Shown here piece by piece: positions 8,092-18,053 of a DNA stretch of 64,000 nt. The notes beneath the pieces were generated by a model. The model had not been told where the DNA came from, did no database searches, and worked only from the letters and a program-made list of their open reading frames with translations. The stretch comes from Massilia sp. YIM B02769. GTDB taxonomy: Bacteria; Pseudomonadota; Gammaproteobacteria; Burkholderiales; Burkholderiaceae_D. Positions within the stretch are counted from its first letter, which is position 1, and each line of letters begins with the position of its first letter. A program made the position numbers and the translations under genes. Where the stretch lies: positions 247,115 through 311,114 of the forward strand of contig NZ_JASNRC010000001.1 of NCBI RefSeq assembly GCF_030411995.1, written 5' to 3'.

Positions 8092-8168
8092 TGGTGGGTT
8101 CGAGAACCCACCCTACGCCGATGCGTTCGGACATGCCTGCCAGGTAGGGTGGGTTCTCGAACCCACCA
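8092..8168. repeat. paired palindromic repeat, family A copy 1
   Basis: Two perfectly inverted 25-base arms (8092-8116 and 8144-8168) are separated by 27 bases. Each arm is itself palindromic around GGTGGGTTC GA GAACCCACC and ends in CTAC/GTAG. The same element recurs at 15088-15174. Both copies lie between converging genes, resembling REP/BIME elements. No associated transposase gene is in the window. Confidence 0.88.
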
Positions 8169-8174
8169 TGCCAA

Positions 8175-9194
8175 TCAGGCAGCGGCCACGCCCGCGTTAT
8201 GCGCCTGCTGGTCGGCGTGGTACGAGGAGCGCACCATCGCGCCCACGGCCGCGTGCACGAAGCCCATCTCGTAGGCCGCTTCCTCGAACTTCTTGAATTG
8301 GTCCGGGTGCACGTAGCGGCGCACCGGCAGGTGCGAGTTCGACGGCGCCAGGTACTGGCCGATAGTCAGCATGTCGATGTCGTGCGCGCGCATGTCGCGC
8401 ATCACTTGCAGGATTTCCTCATCGGTCTCGCCCAGGCCGACCATGATGCCCGACTTGGTCACCGCGTTCGGGTACATCTTTTTGAAGTCGCGCAGCAGCA
8501 CCAGCGAGTGCTGGTAGTCGGCCCCCGGGCGCGCTTCCTTGTACAGGCGCGGCACGGTTTCCAGGTTATGGTTCATCACGTCCGGCAAGCCGTCGGCGAA
8601 GATGTTCAGCGCCTTTTCCAGGCGGCCGCGGAAGTCCGGCACCAGTACTTCGATCTTGGTGTTCGGCGACAAGGCGCGGGTCTTGGTGATGCACTCGACG
8701 AAGTGGCCGGCGCCGCCGTCGCGCAGGTCGTCGCGGTCGACCGAGGTGATCACCACATACGACAGGCGCAGGTCGGCAATCGTCTTGGCCAGGTTGCCCG
8801 GCTCGTTCACGTCCAGCGGGTCCGGACGGCCATGGCCGACGTCGCAGAACGGGCAGCGGCGCGTGCACTTGTCGCCCATGATCATGAAGGTCGCGGTGCC
8901 CTTGCCGAAGCATTCGCCGATGTTCGGGCAGCTGGCTTCCTCGCACACGGTGACCAGGTTGTTGGCGCGCAGGATGTCCTTGATTTCGTAGAAACGCGAG
9001 GAGGCGGTGGCCGCTTTCACGCGGATCCAGTCCGGCTTCTTCAGGCGCTCGGCGTCGGCGATCGGCACGATCTTGATCGGGATGCGCGAGGTCTTGCTGG
9101 CGCCCTTCTGCTTGTCGCTGGCGTTGTAGGCGGCGCCGGGGGCGTCGTTGGCAGGAGTCAGAACGGTATCGGTGTCGGTAGTCATGTCGCTCAT
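8175..9194 (-). CDS. lipA: lipoyl synthase
   Basis: 339 aa radical-SAM enzyme that inserts two sulfurs into protein-bound octanoyl groups to make lipoyl cofactors. The auxiliary cluster motif [12 protein letters not shown] (C-x4-C-x5-C) and the radical-SAM motif CTRRCPFC (C-x3-C-x2-C) are both intact, and the C-terminal RSSYHA carries the conserved serine ligand. Length is normal for LipA with an N-terminal extension. Its start overlaps the end of lipB by 4 bases, and with the ybeD gene upstream this is the common ybeD-lipB-lipA order on the minus strand. Confidence 0.97.
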   Translation of the reverse strand: MSDMTTDTDTVLTPANDAPGAAYNASDKQKGASKTSRIPIKIVPIADAERLKKPDWIRVKAATASSRFYEIKDILRANNLVTVCEEASCPNIGECFGKGTATFMIMGDKCTRRCPFCDVGHGRPDPLDVNEPGNLAKTIADLRLSYVVITSVDRDDLRDGGAGHFVECITKTRALSPNTKIEVLVPDFRGRLEKALNIFADGLPDVMNHNLETVPRLYKEARPGADYQHSLVLLRDFKKMYPNAVTKSGIMVGLGETDEEILQVMRDMRAHDIDMLTIGQYLAPSNSHLPVRRYVHPDQFKKFEEAAYEMGFVHAAVGAMVRSSYHADQQAHNAGVAAA

Positions 9195-9904
9195 GCCCGC
9201 AGGGGCTCAATTGAATTGTTCGGTTCGGCAGGATCGGATGCCAGCTGGCGCACCAGTTCGCGCGCCAATGCGTGTTGCACGTCGGCGAGGGGCGCTTCGA
9301 CGCCCATGGTGCGCATGTCGACGGTGGCCAGGCCCGAGTAGCCGCAAGGATTGATCCACGAGAACGGCGCCAGGTCCATCGCCACGTTCAGCGAGACCCC
9401 GTGGTAGGTGCAGCCGTTGCCGCGCACTTTCAGGCCGAGGGCGGCGATCTTCGCGCCCCGGCGCGGACCGTCGGCGATATAGATGCCGGGCGCGCCGGCC
9501 ACGCGTTCGCCCCCGAGATTATACGCCGCCAGCACATCGATGACCGCCTGTTCGATTTTTGCCACAAATTGTCGGGCATACAATTTACCGCCCGGCTTGT
9601 TGCGGCGCAGGTCCATCAGCAGGTAGATCACCACCTGGCCGGGGCCGTGGTAGGTGACTTCGCCGCCGCGGTCGGTCTGCACCACGGGGATGTCGTGCGC
9701 CGGAACGCCGGGGCCGGCCAGCAGGTGACCGCGGTCGGCGCCCAGGCCCAGGGTGAATACCGGCGGATGCTCGACGATCCACAACTCGTCGGGCGTGTCG
9801 GGCGTGCGCGCATCGGTAAAGGCGCGCATTGCGGCAAAGGTCGGTTCGTAGTCGGCGCGGCCGAGCGCGCGGATGAGCGGGCTGGCGGGACGGGTCGGGT
9901 GCAT
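9191..9904 (-). CDS. lipB: lipoyl(octanoyl) transferase
   Basis: 237 aa from the ATG at 9904. LipB moves octanoate from acyl carrier protein to lipoyl domains, the step before LipA. The [12 protein letters not shown] motif, the catalytic Lys in [10 protein letters not shown] and the catalytic Cys in SWINPCGY are present. A GTG at 9928 would add eight residues, but a TATAAT hexamer at 9938-9943 (minus strand) would then leave almost no leader, so the ATG is preferred. Four-base overlap with lipA indicates translational coupling. Confidence 0.94.
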   Translation of the reverse strand: MHPTRPASPLIRALGRADYEPTFAAMRAFTDARTPDTPDELWIVEHPPVFTLGLGADRGHLLAGPGVPAHDIPVVQTDRGGEVTYHGPGQVVIYLLMDLRRNKPGGKLYARQFVAKIEQAVIDVLAAYNLGGERVAGAPGIYIADGPRRGAKIAALGLKVRGNGCTYHGVSLNVAMDLAPFSWINPCGYSGLATVDMRTMGVEAPLADVQHALARELVRQLASDPAEPNNSIEPLRA

Positions 9905-9986
9905 GGGAATCCGGTCGGGGAGGGTCACGGCCCCGACATTATATGCCAGTGCCCCCGGCGCTGCCGGGGCCTGGTAAGGACTTTCG

Positions 9987-10253
9987 TTACAGAACGATCT
10001 TGACCATCGGGTGCGACGACAGGGTGCGGTAGATGTCGTCGAGCTGCTCGCGGCTGGTGGCGCGCACGATGCAGGTCAGTCCGGTGTAGTTGCCCTTGCC
10101 GGATGGACGCACTTCCATGCGGCCATGGTGGAAGGTCGGGTCGAAACCGGTGACCACTTCGACGATGGTGGCGGCAAAGGCGTCGTGCGTCGGGCCCATC
10201 ACCTTGATCGGGAAGTCGCTCGGGTATTCGATGAGGGATTCTTTGGGGTCCAT
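9987..10253 (-). CDS. ybeD: YbeD/DUF493 family protein
   Basis: 88 aa, full length for the family, with the ferredoxin-like ACT-type fold pattern: [13 protein letters not shown], a central strand and [25 protein letters not shown] at the end. It is encoded directly upstream of lipB on the same strand, 82 bases away, the arrangement seen in E. coli and many proteobacteria. Its biochemical role is not established; a regulatory link to lipoate metabolism is suggested only by conserved position. Confidence 0.9.
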   Translation of the reverse strand: MDPKESLIEYPSDFPIKVMGPTHDAFAATIVEVVTGFDPTFHHGRMEVRPSGKGNYTGLTCIVRATSREQLDDIYRTLSSHPMVKIVL

Positions 10254-10371
10254 TGTTCAATTCCTGTGCAAAAGCACATTGTAGCGAATGCGCGCGCGGA
10301 ATGTGCCGGGCGAGCTGCCTGGGGGGCTCGCCCGGCGCGGCGCTGTCTCTTCAAACCGGGCCAGGCGTGGC

Positions 10372-12414
10372 TCAGCGCTCCATCTGGCGCACCGCACCGC
10401 GGCGCCCGCCGCCGTCATCGCTCCGGGCCGGCGCCGCGCGTGGCGCCGGCTCGGCGCGTGGAGCGGGTTCGGCGCGCGGCGTCGGCTCAGGACGCGGCGT
10501 CGGCTCGGCGCGGGGAGCCGGTGCGGCACGCGGCGTCGGCTCGGGGCGTGGCGGCGGTGGCGCCACCGCCGCCGGCGCCTGGCGCGACGCCTGCTGCTGG
10601 GCACGCGCCGCCGCTGCCGCCGCGGCGGCTTCCATCGCGCCGGCGCTGCCGAAGCGGCCCGCATCGCGCGGCACGTCGCGCGGCGTCTCGCGCTGAATAT
10701 CGCGCATGTCGCGCCGTACATCGCGCTGCACCTCGCGCTGCACCTCGCGCGGGACATCGCGCACCGGGTTGCGCTGCGGTTCCGGCTGGGCGCCCAGCAC
10801 CGGCGCCGGCACGGTCACGACCGGGCGCGGCGCGGCCGGCGCTTCAGGTTCGGCCCGCCCCTGCTGGTAGCGGTTGCGGCGCTCTTCGAACCCGCGCAGC
10901 TCGTTGCGGACACGCTCGTCGCGGCTGCCGCCCACGATCATCTGCGGGGTGTTGCCGATCACGGTCGGCTGGGGTGCGCCCGGCGCGATCGTCGCCACCG
11001 GCGCCGGCTGGGCGGTCGGCACCGGCACCGGCCGCTCGCCGCGTACATAGTCGGGACGGCTGCCCGGCCGGCCGAGACCACGGGCGGCTTCCTGGGTGGC
11101 GTTACGCACGGCATTGCCCACGGCGCCCTGGTTGCTGCCGAATTTCACCGGCGGCGTGGGCGGCAGCGCCACCGGCGCGCGGTCCCAGTTGGCCGGCGGG
11201 TTGGCGCGCGGTTCGCGCGGCACGATCACTTCGCCGCGCTGGCCGAAGCGGTCCTGCGGCACCACGGTCAATCCCTCGCGCCGGTAGTCGCGCTTTTTGC
11301 CGTCGTGCCGGCCGTCGCGGTCGCGCCCGCGCGCCGCCTGCCAGGCGAGGCGCCGCAGGTGGTCGTCCGACAAGCGGTAGCCCGGCACGAAGCGTTCGTG
11401 CGGCGCCAGCGGATACCAGCCCTGGCCAACGGAAGGACGCGCATTGAAATTCAGGTTCCAGCCGGCGCCGCCGACCCAGCCGACCAGGGCCGGCGCCCAC
11501 ACCGGGCGACGTTCATGGTGGCCCGGTGCCCAGGCCCAGCGCCGGTTGACCTGCACCCAGCGGCCATAGTGGAAGGGCGCGTAGCCCCAGGGCGCGTTGT
11601 CGACCCAGGTCCAGCCCCAGGGCGCGATCCAGGTCCAGCGGCCATCGCGGTAGGGCACCCAGGTCGAGGACACCGACGGTATCCAGAGGGCGCCGTATTC
11701 GTTGTCGTCCCTCCAGCTGCCGTAGCGGTCGAGGTCTTCGTATCCCGTCATTTCGCGCGGGATGTAGCGGGTGGCGAGCACCGCGTCGGCCTGGCGGTCG
11801 CGCTCGCGCGCCCAGTCGTCGAAGGCATCGGCCAGGGCCGGCGCGGTGCGCAGGTCGGGCCCGGTGATGTCGGCGCGGCGTCCGGCGCGAACGGTCAGGC
11901 GTTCTCCGCCGCCTTCGACGATGGCAACGCCGTCGAAGACATTGATGCTGCTGGTGTCGGCGCGCAGCTCGGCGTCCACGCGCAGGCGCCCGGCTTCCTG
12001 CATCGTCACGCGGCCCTGGGGCGTGGACAGCTCGAAGCCGGCCAGCACGTCGGGATTCAGGATGCGGATGTTGACGCTGCCGTAGTGCAGGCGCAGGCGC
12101 AGGTTGTCATCGTCGAGCTGGATCACCTCGAGGCTGGAGTCGCCGTCGAGGCGGATCGCACTCGACCCCACGCGCAGCTCGGTGCGCGCCCCCTGCGCCG
12201 TGGTCAGGGTGTTGCTGGACGTGACGGGCCAGTTGACCAGGGCGGTGCTGGCGCCTTCCCCTTGCCCTGCGCTGATGCCGACCTGTCCCTGGGCCAGGGC
12301 GATGCGGCCGACCTGGGCCGGCGGATCATCGGCCAGCGCCAGCTTGGAGGCGAAGGCGGAACTGAGCGCGAGCGCGAGGAGCGCAGCGTTTTTCATCAGA
12401 AAGCGTGGTTTCAT
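10372..12414 (-). CDS. FecR-domain / DUF6600 exported protein with Pro-Arg-rich tail
   Basis: 680 aa. A signal peptide ends near residue 28. Residues 40-190 form a FecR-like beta domain (ELRVGSSAIRLDGDSSLEVIQL, then VNIRILNPDVLAGFELSTPQGRV). Residues 230-300 are a Trp/Tyr-rich DUF6600 block with WIPSVSSTWVPYRDGRW and WAPWGW-like repeats. The C-terminal 230 residues are low complexity: a VxREVQR/DVRRD run, an Ala stretch and PxPRAEP repeats. The protein is probably periplasmic or envelope-bound; function unknown. It is monocistronic, preceded by a GGAG-type ribosome site. A 721-codon antisense frame is a composition shadow. Confidence 0.85.
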   Translation of the reverse strand: MKPRFLMKNAALLALALSSAFASKLALADDPPAQVGRIALAQGQVGISAGQGEGASTALVNWPVTSSNTLTTAQGARTELRVGSSAIRLDGDSSLEVIQLDDDNLRLRLHYGSVNIRILNPDVLAGFELSTPQGRVTMQEAGRLRVDAELRADTSSINVFDGVAIVEGGGERLTVRAGRRADITGPDLRTAPALADAFDDWARERDRQADAVLATRYIPREMTGYEDLDRYGSWRDDNEYGALWIPSVSSTWVPYRDGRWTWIAPWGWTWVDNAPWGYAPFHYGRWVQVNRRWAWAPGHHERRPVWAPALVGWVGGAGWNLNFNARPSVGQGWYPLAPHERFVPGYRLSDDHLRRLAWQAARGRDRDGRHDGKKRDYRREGLTVVPQDRFGQRGEVIVPREPRANPPANWDRAPVALPPTPPVKFGSNQGAVGNAVRNATQEAARGLGRPGSRPDYVRGERPVPVPTAQPAPVATIAPGAPQPTVIGNTPQMIVGGSRDERVRNELRGFEERRNRYQQGRAEPEAPAAPRPVVTVPAPVLGAQPEPQRNPVRDVPREVQREVQRDVRRDMRDIQRETPRDVPRDAGRFGSAGAMEAAAAAAAARAQQQASRQAPAAVAPPPPRPEPTPRAAPAPRAEPTPRPEPTPRAEPAPRAEPAPRAAPARSDDGGGRRGAVRQMER

Positions 12415-12553
12415 CGAAGGCTCCAGGGGTGGGGACGGAAGGCGTCTACCTGATTACAACGCACGGCGAAGCGCGCGGACAACGCGGGTTACAGACGGTT
12501 TCAACTTGTGCATGAGCGAAACATACACGGGTTCGCCAACACCGTGGAAAGCC

Positions 12554-13195
12554 TCAGTGTGCGCCTGCTCTTTTCACGAAGAACAGCATGGAGCCGACCA
12601 CGATCAGCACCGCGCCGAAGAAGCGGTTCTGGATGCGCATCGCACGCGCATCGCGGAACAGGCGCTGCATCGACGACGCCAGGAAGGCGTAGCCGTGCAT
12701 GACCAGGCTGTCGATGGTGACCATGGTCACGCCCAGGATCAGCAGCTGCGGCAGCAGCGGCGCATCCTTGGAAATGAACTGCGGCAGCACCGCGACCATG
12801 AAGATGATGCCTTTCGGATTCGTGGCATTCGTCAGGAAGCCGGTCAGCACGCGCTTGCCGAAGGGCGGGTGGGCAGCCAGGCCGGCTGCGCTGGCCGTGG
12901 GGCCGGCCTCGGCCTTCGAGCGCATTTGCGAGATGCCGAGATAGATCAGGTACAGCGCGCCGATGACTTTCACCACGGTGAAGGCGGTTTCGGAGGCCAG
13001 CAGCAGCGAACCGACGCCGGCGCCGGCGATCGCCAGCACCAGGATCAGGCCCAGCTGCAGGCCGAGCACGGTGGCGCTGGCTTTCTTCACCCCGTAGGCC
13101 AGGCCATGGGACATCGACAGCACGGCGCCCGATCCCGGCGAAATGGCGATGACGGTGCCGGCGATGACGAAGGCGAACCAGGTGGCGAAAGGCAT
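12554..13195 (-). CDS. LysE/RhtB family amino-acid exporter
   Basis: 213 aa with about six membrane helices. The family signature appears near the N-terminus as VIAISPGSGAVLSMSHGLAYGVKKA. A second conserved block, ALYLIYLGISQMRS, lies in the middle, followed by FLTNATNPKGIIFMVAVLPQF, typical of RhtB-type transporters of homoserine, threonine, leucine or related compounds. Substrate cannot be read from sequence. It stands alone on the minus strand, with no regulator adjacent. Confidence 0.88.
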   Translation of the reverse strand: MPFATWFAFVIAGTVIAISPGSGAVLSMSHGLAYGVKKASATVLGLQLGLILVLAIAGAGVGSLLLASETAFTVVKVIGALYLIYLGISQMRSKAEAGPTASAAGLAAHPPFGKRVLTGFLTNATNPKGIIFMVAVLPQFISKDAPLLPQLLILGVTMVTIDSLVMHGYAFLASSMQRLFRDARAMRIQNRFFGAVLIVVGSMLFFVKRAGAH

Positions 13196-13288
13196 GGGGA
13201 ACTCGGAAGAACGGAAGGAGGAGAAACGAACACTGACACAGCCAGCGCGGGGAATGGGTCGCCGCGCCAGGCCGTGGGAAAGACGGGA

Positions 13289-13573
13289 TTACTTCTTGCG
13301 CGGGTTGACGGCGGCCTTCAGGGTCGCACCGGCAGCGAAACGCGGGGTTTTCGACGCGGCGATCTTGATGACTTCGCCGGTTGCCGGGTTGCGGCCTTTG
13401 CGGGCTGCGCGCTTGGTCACCGAGAAGGTGCCGAAGCCGGTGATACCGACGGTGTCGCCTTTTTTCAGACGTTCGGTGATGATCTCGATGATGGTGTTGA
13501 CCGCGCTGTTGGCCGCGGTACCGGACATTTCGGTACGCTTGGCAAATTCAGCGACCAGTTCGCCTTTTTTCAT
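13289..13573 (-). CDS. HU-family DNA-binding protein
   Basis: 94 aa. KKGELVAEFAKRTEMSG forms the helical dimerisation arm. The DNA-binding beta arm carries FGTFSVTKRAARKGRNPATGE, with the Arg-Asn-Pro intercalating tip that bends DNA. The body matches HU-beta, with a slightly longer Lys/Arg tail (AAVNPRKK). It acts as a nucleoid architectural protein. A GGAGG-like ribosome site (CCGGAGGCACC on the coding strand) precedes the ATG, and the upstream 60 bases are AT-rich, as expected for a strong promoter. Confidence 0.95.
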   Translation of the reverse strand: MKKGELVAEFAKRTEMSGTAANSAVNTIIEIITERLKKGDTVGITGFGTFSVTKRAARKGRNPATGEVIKIAASKTPRFAAGATLKAAVNPRKK

Positions 13574-13697
13574 GGTGCCTCCGGGGTTGAAAGAGCGGAA
13601 AGATTAGCATAAAAAATTCTCAGTTGTAATCTTTCGCACGGCCGTGCGCGACAGCCGTGTTTCCCGGGGCGGCTGGAAATACGGGCGTTCTGCAAAA

Positions 13698-13919
13698 TCA
13701 GAGCAGTCCAACATCCGGCTTGACGCTCGCCAGGCGGGTGCGCAGGGCGGCGTTGATCAGCGTCTGGTAACCCGTGCCCGAGCGTTCCGAGAGGTTGCGG
13801 AACTCGTCGAGCACCTCGTCGTCGAGGTAGATGGTGATGCGGGTCTTGCGTTTCGGCGGACGGGTGCGGCGCACCGGGGCAGCGGCTTGGGGCGTGGTTG
13901 GCGTCATGGTCTGGTTCAT
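13698..13919 (-). CDS. BrnA-like antitoxin / ribbon-helix-helix protein, orphan
   Basis: 73 aa. A Pro/Thr-rich, basic N-terminus is followed by KRKTRITIYLDDEVLDEFRNLSERSGTGYQTLINAALR, split here around DEVLDEFR and GYQTLINAALR. The pattern matches BrnA antitoxins, where an RHH-like fold binds DNA and neutralises the BrnT RNase. No brnT-like frame lies next to it, so it is either an orphan antitoxin or a stand-alone regulator. An AAGGAGA ribosome site supports the 13919 start. Confidence 0.75.
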   Translation of the reverse strand: MNQTMTPTTPQAAAPVRRTRPPKRKTRITIYLDDEVLDEFRNLSERSGTGYQTLINAALRTRLASVKPDVGLL

Positions 13920-14120
13920 CCTGGTCTCCTTCGTCTGGGCGAAGCTGCCGTGGCGCAGCTCTTGATGATGAACTATACGTATGCCCGCCGTGCGCCGCTG
14001 GCGAAAGCGACGAGTTGCAGTTTTCCGGGCCTGAAATGCAAGAAAAACGCGCTGAACTGTGTGCCTGCGGGTACTGCGCTCGGTTAAGATGCTGCCATAT
14101 AGATATCAAGGAGCAGGTTC

Positions 14121-15065
<945 letters not shown>

Positions 15066-15087
15066 GCGCTGCGATTGTTCCGGCGCT

Positions 15088-15174
15088 GTTGTGGTGGGTT
15101 CGAGAACCCACCCTACCCGGAATCCACGCCGCACCGCCCAGGAACGTAGGGTGGGTTCTCGAACCCACCACAAC
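15088..15174. repeat. paired palindromic repeat, family A copy 2
   Basis: Two perfectly inverted 29-base arms (15088-15116 and 15146-15174) are separated by 29 bases. The inner 25 bases of each arm are identical to copy 1 at 8092-8168, while the spacers differ completely. It again lies between converging genes (DUF808 on plus, a membrane protein on minus), where it can also fold as a long hairpin in RNA from either side. Confidence 0.9.
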
Positions 15175-15194
15175 GTCTCCCCATCGAAACGCCT

Positions 15195-15701
15195 TCACAC
15201 CGCCGCCACATCCCTCCTGCGCATCGCCGCCACCCCATCGCGCACCGCCCAGATCGCCGACAGCACCGACATCCCCGTCAGCACCCAGCTCGCCCCCCCG
15301 TAATCCACGCGCACCAGCTCCGCCGGCGCCGCATGCCACCACAGCAGCGCATGCGCCACCAGCGTGATGGTGATCCCCAGGTTCACGAACATCAGCAAAT
15401 GCAGCACGCGCTCGGACACCGGCAGCACGCGGGTATCCCCTTCGACGATGACGTCATGCGCCGAGACGAACACCTCGCACAGCAGCAGGGCGCCGATCCA
15501 CCACACCAGCACCCCGTGCCACTCGAACCAGGCGAGCGAGGCGAACAGGCAGGCGAAGATGGTCTCGCGCGCCGCGTGCAGGCCTTCCTCGTGCGAGGAA
15601 TCGGCGCGCGCGGGCAGCTTCTCGAGCAGCTCGTGGTTCACGATGATGTCGATGAAGCCAAGCACGCCATGCAGCATCAGCACATAGACAAAGGGCGGCA
15701 C
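15195..15701 (-). CDS. uncharacterised four-helix membrane protein
   Basis: About 168 aa if translation begins at the GTG at 15701, which has an AGGGA element just upstream and lies 16 bases after the stop of the preceding minus-strand gene. The frame is open further upstream, but that part overlaps the neighbour and reads as out-of-frame sequence. Four hydrophobic helices alternate with charged loops (RADSSHEEGLHAARETIF, AHDVIVEGDTRVLPVSERVLH). No family recognised. Probably co-transcribed with the gene at 15718. Confidence 0.66.
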   Translation of the reverse strand: MPPFVYVLMLHGVLGFIDIIVNHELLEKLPARADSSHEEGLHAARETIFACLFASLAWFEWHGVLVWWIGALLLCEVFVSAHDVIVEGDTRVLPVSERVLHLLMFVNLGITITLVAHALLWWHAAPAELVRVDYGGASWVLTGMSVLSAIWAVRDGVAAMRRRDVAAV

Positions 15702-15717
15702 GTTTTCCCTGCCTGCT

Positions 15718-16197
15718 CTAGACTGGTGGCCGGTTGCGGCGCAGGACAATCGCGCCGATCGCCATGCCGACGGCAAAGGCGGCGTACACGCCGGCCAGCG
15801 ATTTCTTCGACAGGCGTTTTTCGTAGCCCGGCTGCAGGCGCTGGGGCGTGAGCTTGTAGTCGGCAAAGCAGGCCAGCGCCGACGTGGCGGCCGAGGTGGC
15901 AAGCGTCACGCGCAGGTCCTTGCGGTCGAGCTTTTCGCCGGCCAGGTGCTCGAACAGCACCGACCAGAAGGTGGCGCTGAGGTGGTGGATGACGTAGCCG
16001 GTGATGGTGTACTTCAGCGAAAAGCCGTCGTGTTCGGCCGCCTCGTCGCCCCAGATCCAGTGGCTGACGGCGTTGGTCGGGGCATAGGCGCTGCCCGTTT
16101 CGCCGCGTCCGGCCAGGGCCAGCGCCGCGGTCGATACCAGGCTGGATGCGGCGCCCGACACCAGGCCGCGTTCCAGGGATGTAGTCCAATCTGCCAT
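15718..16197 (-). CDS. uncharacterised membrane protein
   Basis: 159 aa from the ATG at 16197. Hydrophobic segments occur near residues 10-28, 53-70, 85-105 and 130-150, with YTITGYVIHHLSATFWSVLFEHLAG in the middle, split as GYVIHHLSATFW and LFEHLAGEK. It precedes the four-helix gene in the same operon. It diverges from the SDR-DoxX gene with only 37 bases between starts, so the two promoters must overlap. No function can be assigned. Confidence 0.7.
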   Translation of the reverse strand: MADWTTSLERGLVSGAASSLVSTAALALAGRGETGSAYAPTNAVSHWIWGDEAAEHDGFSLKYTITGYVIHHLSATFWSVLFEHLAGEKLDRKDLRVTLATSAATSALACFADYKLTPQRLQPGYEKRLSKKSLAGVYAAFAVGMAIGAIVLRRNRPPV

Positions 16198-16234
16198 CTT
16201 GGTTGTCCTCGCTGAATCGAATGAAAGGAAATGC

Positions 16235-17521
16235 ATGCGGATCTTGCTGACGGGCGCCAGCGGCTTCATCGGGCAACACCTGCTGCCGGCGCTGCTGCGC
16301 GAGGGCCACGACGTGCTCTGCGCGGTGCGCGCTCCCAAAAACAGCGACGATCCGCGCCTGCGCCATGTGCAGGCCGACTTCGTCCACGATACCGAGAAAT
16401 CCGTGTGGGCGGCGCGCCTCATTGGCATCGACGCCGTCGTCAACCTGGTCGGCATCTTCCGCGAATCCGGCAGCCAGACCTTCGAACGCCTGCACCGGGA
16501 CACGCCTCGCGCGCTGTTCGCCGCCTGTGCAGAGTCGCCGCAGGTGCAAACCGTCGTGCAGCTCTCGGCCCTCGGCGCCGACAGCGGCGCCGACACCCCT
16601 TATCACCTGAGCAAGAAGGCGGCCGACGATGTCCTGGCGGCGCTGCCCCTGCGGGCTTACATCGTCCAGCCCTCGCTCGTGTATGGCAAAGGCGGGGCCA
16701 GCGCACGCATGTTCAAGACCCTGGCCAGCCTGCCGTTCGCGCTACGCTTCGGCAGCGCGCCCCAGCTGGTGCAGCCGGTACACATCGACGACGTGGTGGA
16801 AGCCATCCTCGGCCTGTTGCGCGGGCGGCTGCCGCCTTCTCCAGGCCTGACCGCCCAGCGTATTCCCCTGGTCGGGCCGCAGGCGCTGCCCTTCATCGAT
16901 TACCTGGCGGCGCTGCGCCGGGCGCTGGGCATGGGCCGCCTGCGCGTGCTGCCGCTGCCCGGCGTGCTGGCGCGCGCCATGGCGACATGCGGGCGCTGGC
17001 TGCCGGGCGGCCTGCTCGACGCAGACGCCCTGCGCATGCTCGACCGCGGCAATGCCGGCGACCCGGGGCCGATCACCCAGCTGCTCGGGCGCGCCCCAAA
17101 GCCGATCGGCGAATTCGTCACCGATCCGCAGGCCGAGCGCACCCTGGCCAAGCTGGGCTGGCTGCTGCCTACGCTACGCTGGAGCATCGTCGCGGTGTGG
17201 CTGGCCACGGCCATCGTTTCCTTCGGCCTGTATCCGGTCGAAGCCAGTTACGCGCTGCTGGCGCGCACCGGCATTGCGCCATCCTTGCAGCCGCTGATGC
17301 TGTACGGCGCGGCCGGCTTCGATTTGCTGCTCGGCCTGGGCGTCGCCTTCCTGCCGCGGCGGCGCCCGCTGTGGCTGGCACAATTGGCCCTGATCGGCTT
17401 CTACACGATCGTGATAGCGTGGAAGCTGCCCGAATTCCTGCTGCACCCCTACGGGCCCCTGACCAAGAACCTGCCCATGCTGGCGGCCATCTGGCTGCTG
17501 TACGAACTCGAGGAAGCATAG
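16235..17521 (+). CDS. NAD(P)-binding SDR-type protein fused to a DoxX-like membrane domain
   Basis: 428 aa. The N-terminal 290 residues are an atypical short-chain dehydrogenase/NmrA-like fold: MRILLTGASGFIGQHLLPAL (glycine-rich NAD(P) loop), VVNLVGIFRE and YHLSKKAAD (Tyr-x3-Lys). The C-terminal 130 residues have four hydrophobic helices typical of DoxX-like domains. This fusion is known in proteobacteria, but its substrate is unknown. AAGGA six bases before the ATG at 16235 fixes the start. The stop abuts the next ATG directly, so the DUF2269 protein is co-expressed. Confidence 0.85.
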   Translation: MRILLTGASGFIGQHLLPALLREGHDVLCAVRAPKNSDDPRLRHVQADFVHDTEKSVWAARLIGIDAVVNLVGIFRESGSQTFERLHRDTPRALFAACAESPQVQTVVQLSALGADSGADTPYHLSKKAADDVLAALPLRAYIVQPSLVYGKGGASARMFKTLASLPFALRFGSAPQLVQPVHIDDVVEAILGLLRGRLPPSPGLTAQRIPLVGPQALPFIDYLAALRRALGMGRLRVLPLPGVLARAMATCGRWLPGGLLDADALRMLDRGNAGDPGPITQLLGRAPKPIGEFVTDPQAERTLAKLGWLLPTLRWSIVAVWLATAIVSFGLYPVEASYALLARTGIAPSLQPLMLYGAAGFDLLLGLGVAFLPRRRPLWLAQLALIGFYTIVIAWKLPEFLLHPYGPLTKNLPMLAAIWLLYELEEA

Positions 17522-17986
17522 ATGGATTACGTTGTCGTGAAGTGGCTGCACATCCTGTCGTCGACCTTCCTGTTCGGCACCGGCATCGGCTCGGCCTGGT
17601 ACATGCTGTTTGCGAACCTCAGCCGCGACGTGCGCGCGATTGCGGTGGTGGCGCGCAACGTGGTCATCGCCGACTGGGTCTTTACCGCCACCACCGCCAT
17701 CATCCAGCCGGCCACCGGCTTCTACATGATCCACCTGGCCGGCTACCCGCTGGAGAGCACCTGGATCACATGGTCGATCGCCCTCTACATCCTGGCCGGC
17801 GCCTGCTGGCTGCCGGTGGTCTGGATCCAGATGCGGCTGCGCGACTTGTCCGCCGAAGCGGTGCGCAACAACACCGACTTGCCGCCGCAGTACTGGCGCT
17901 ACTTCAAGACCTGGGTGGCGCTGGGCGTACCGGCGTTTGTGGCGTTTGTCGTGATCTTCTGGCTGATGGTGGCCAAGCCGATGTAG
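17522..17986 (+). CDS. DUF2269 family membrane protein
   Basis: 154 aa with four hydrophobic helices. The opening VVKWLHILSSTFLFGTGIGSAWYM and the block ATTAIIQPATGFYMIHLAGYPL match DUF2269, a small integral-membrane family with conserved His and Trp residues near the membrane faces. The ATG follows the SDR-DoxX TAG with no spacer. Together with that DoxX-like domain it may form a membrane redox unit, which is inference only. Confidence 0.86.
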   Translation: MDYVVVKWLHILSSTFLFGTGIGSAWYMLFANLSRDVRAIAVVARNVVIADWVFTATTAIIQPATGFYMIHLAGYPLESTWITWSIALYILAGACWLPVVWIQMRLRDLSAEAVRNNTDLPPQYWRYFKTWVALGVPAFVAFVVIFWLMVAKPM

Positions 17987-18053
17987 CGAACGAACCCGGC
18001 GCACGGGCCGCAGTAGAATGGCCCGCCTTGACCACTAACCGATGGAGGAAGCA

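Noticed and set aside
10288..12453. 721-codon plus-strand frame opposite the FecR/DUF6600 gene
   Set aside because: Shadow of the minus-strand gene; no signal peptide, domain or ribosome site.
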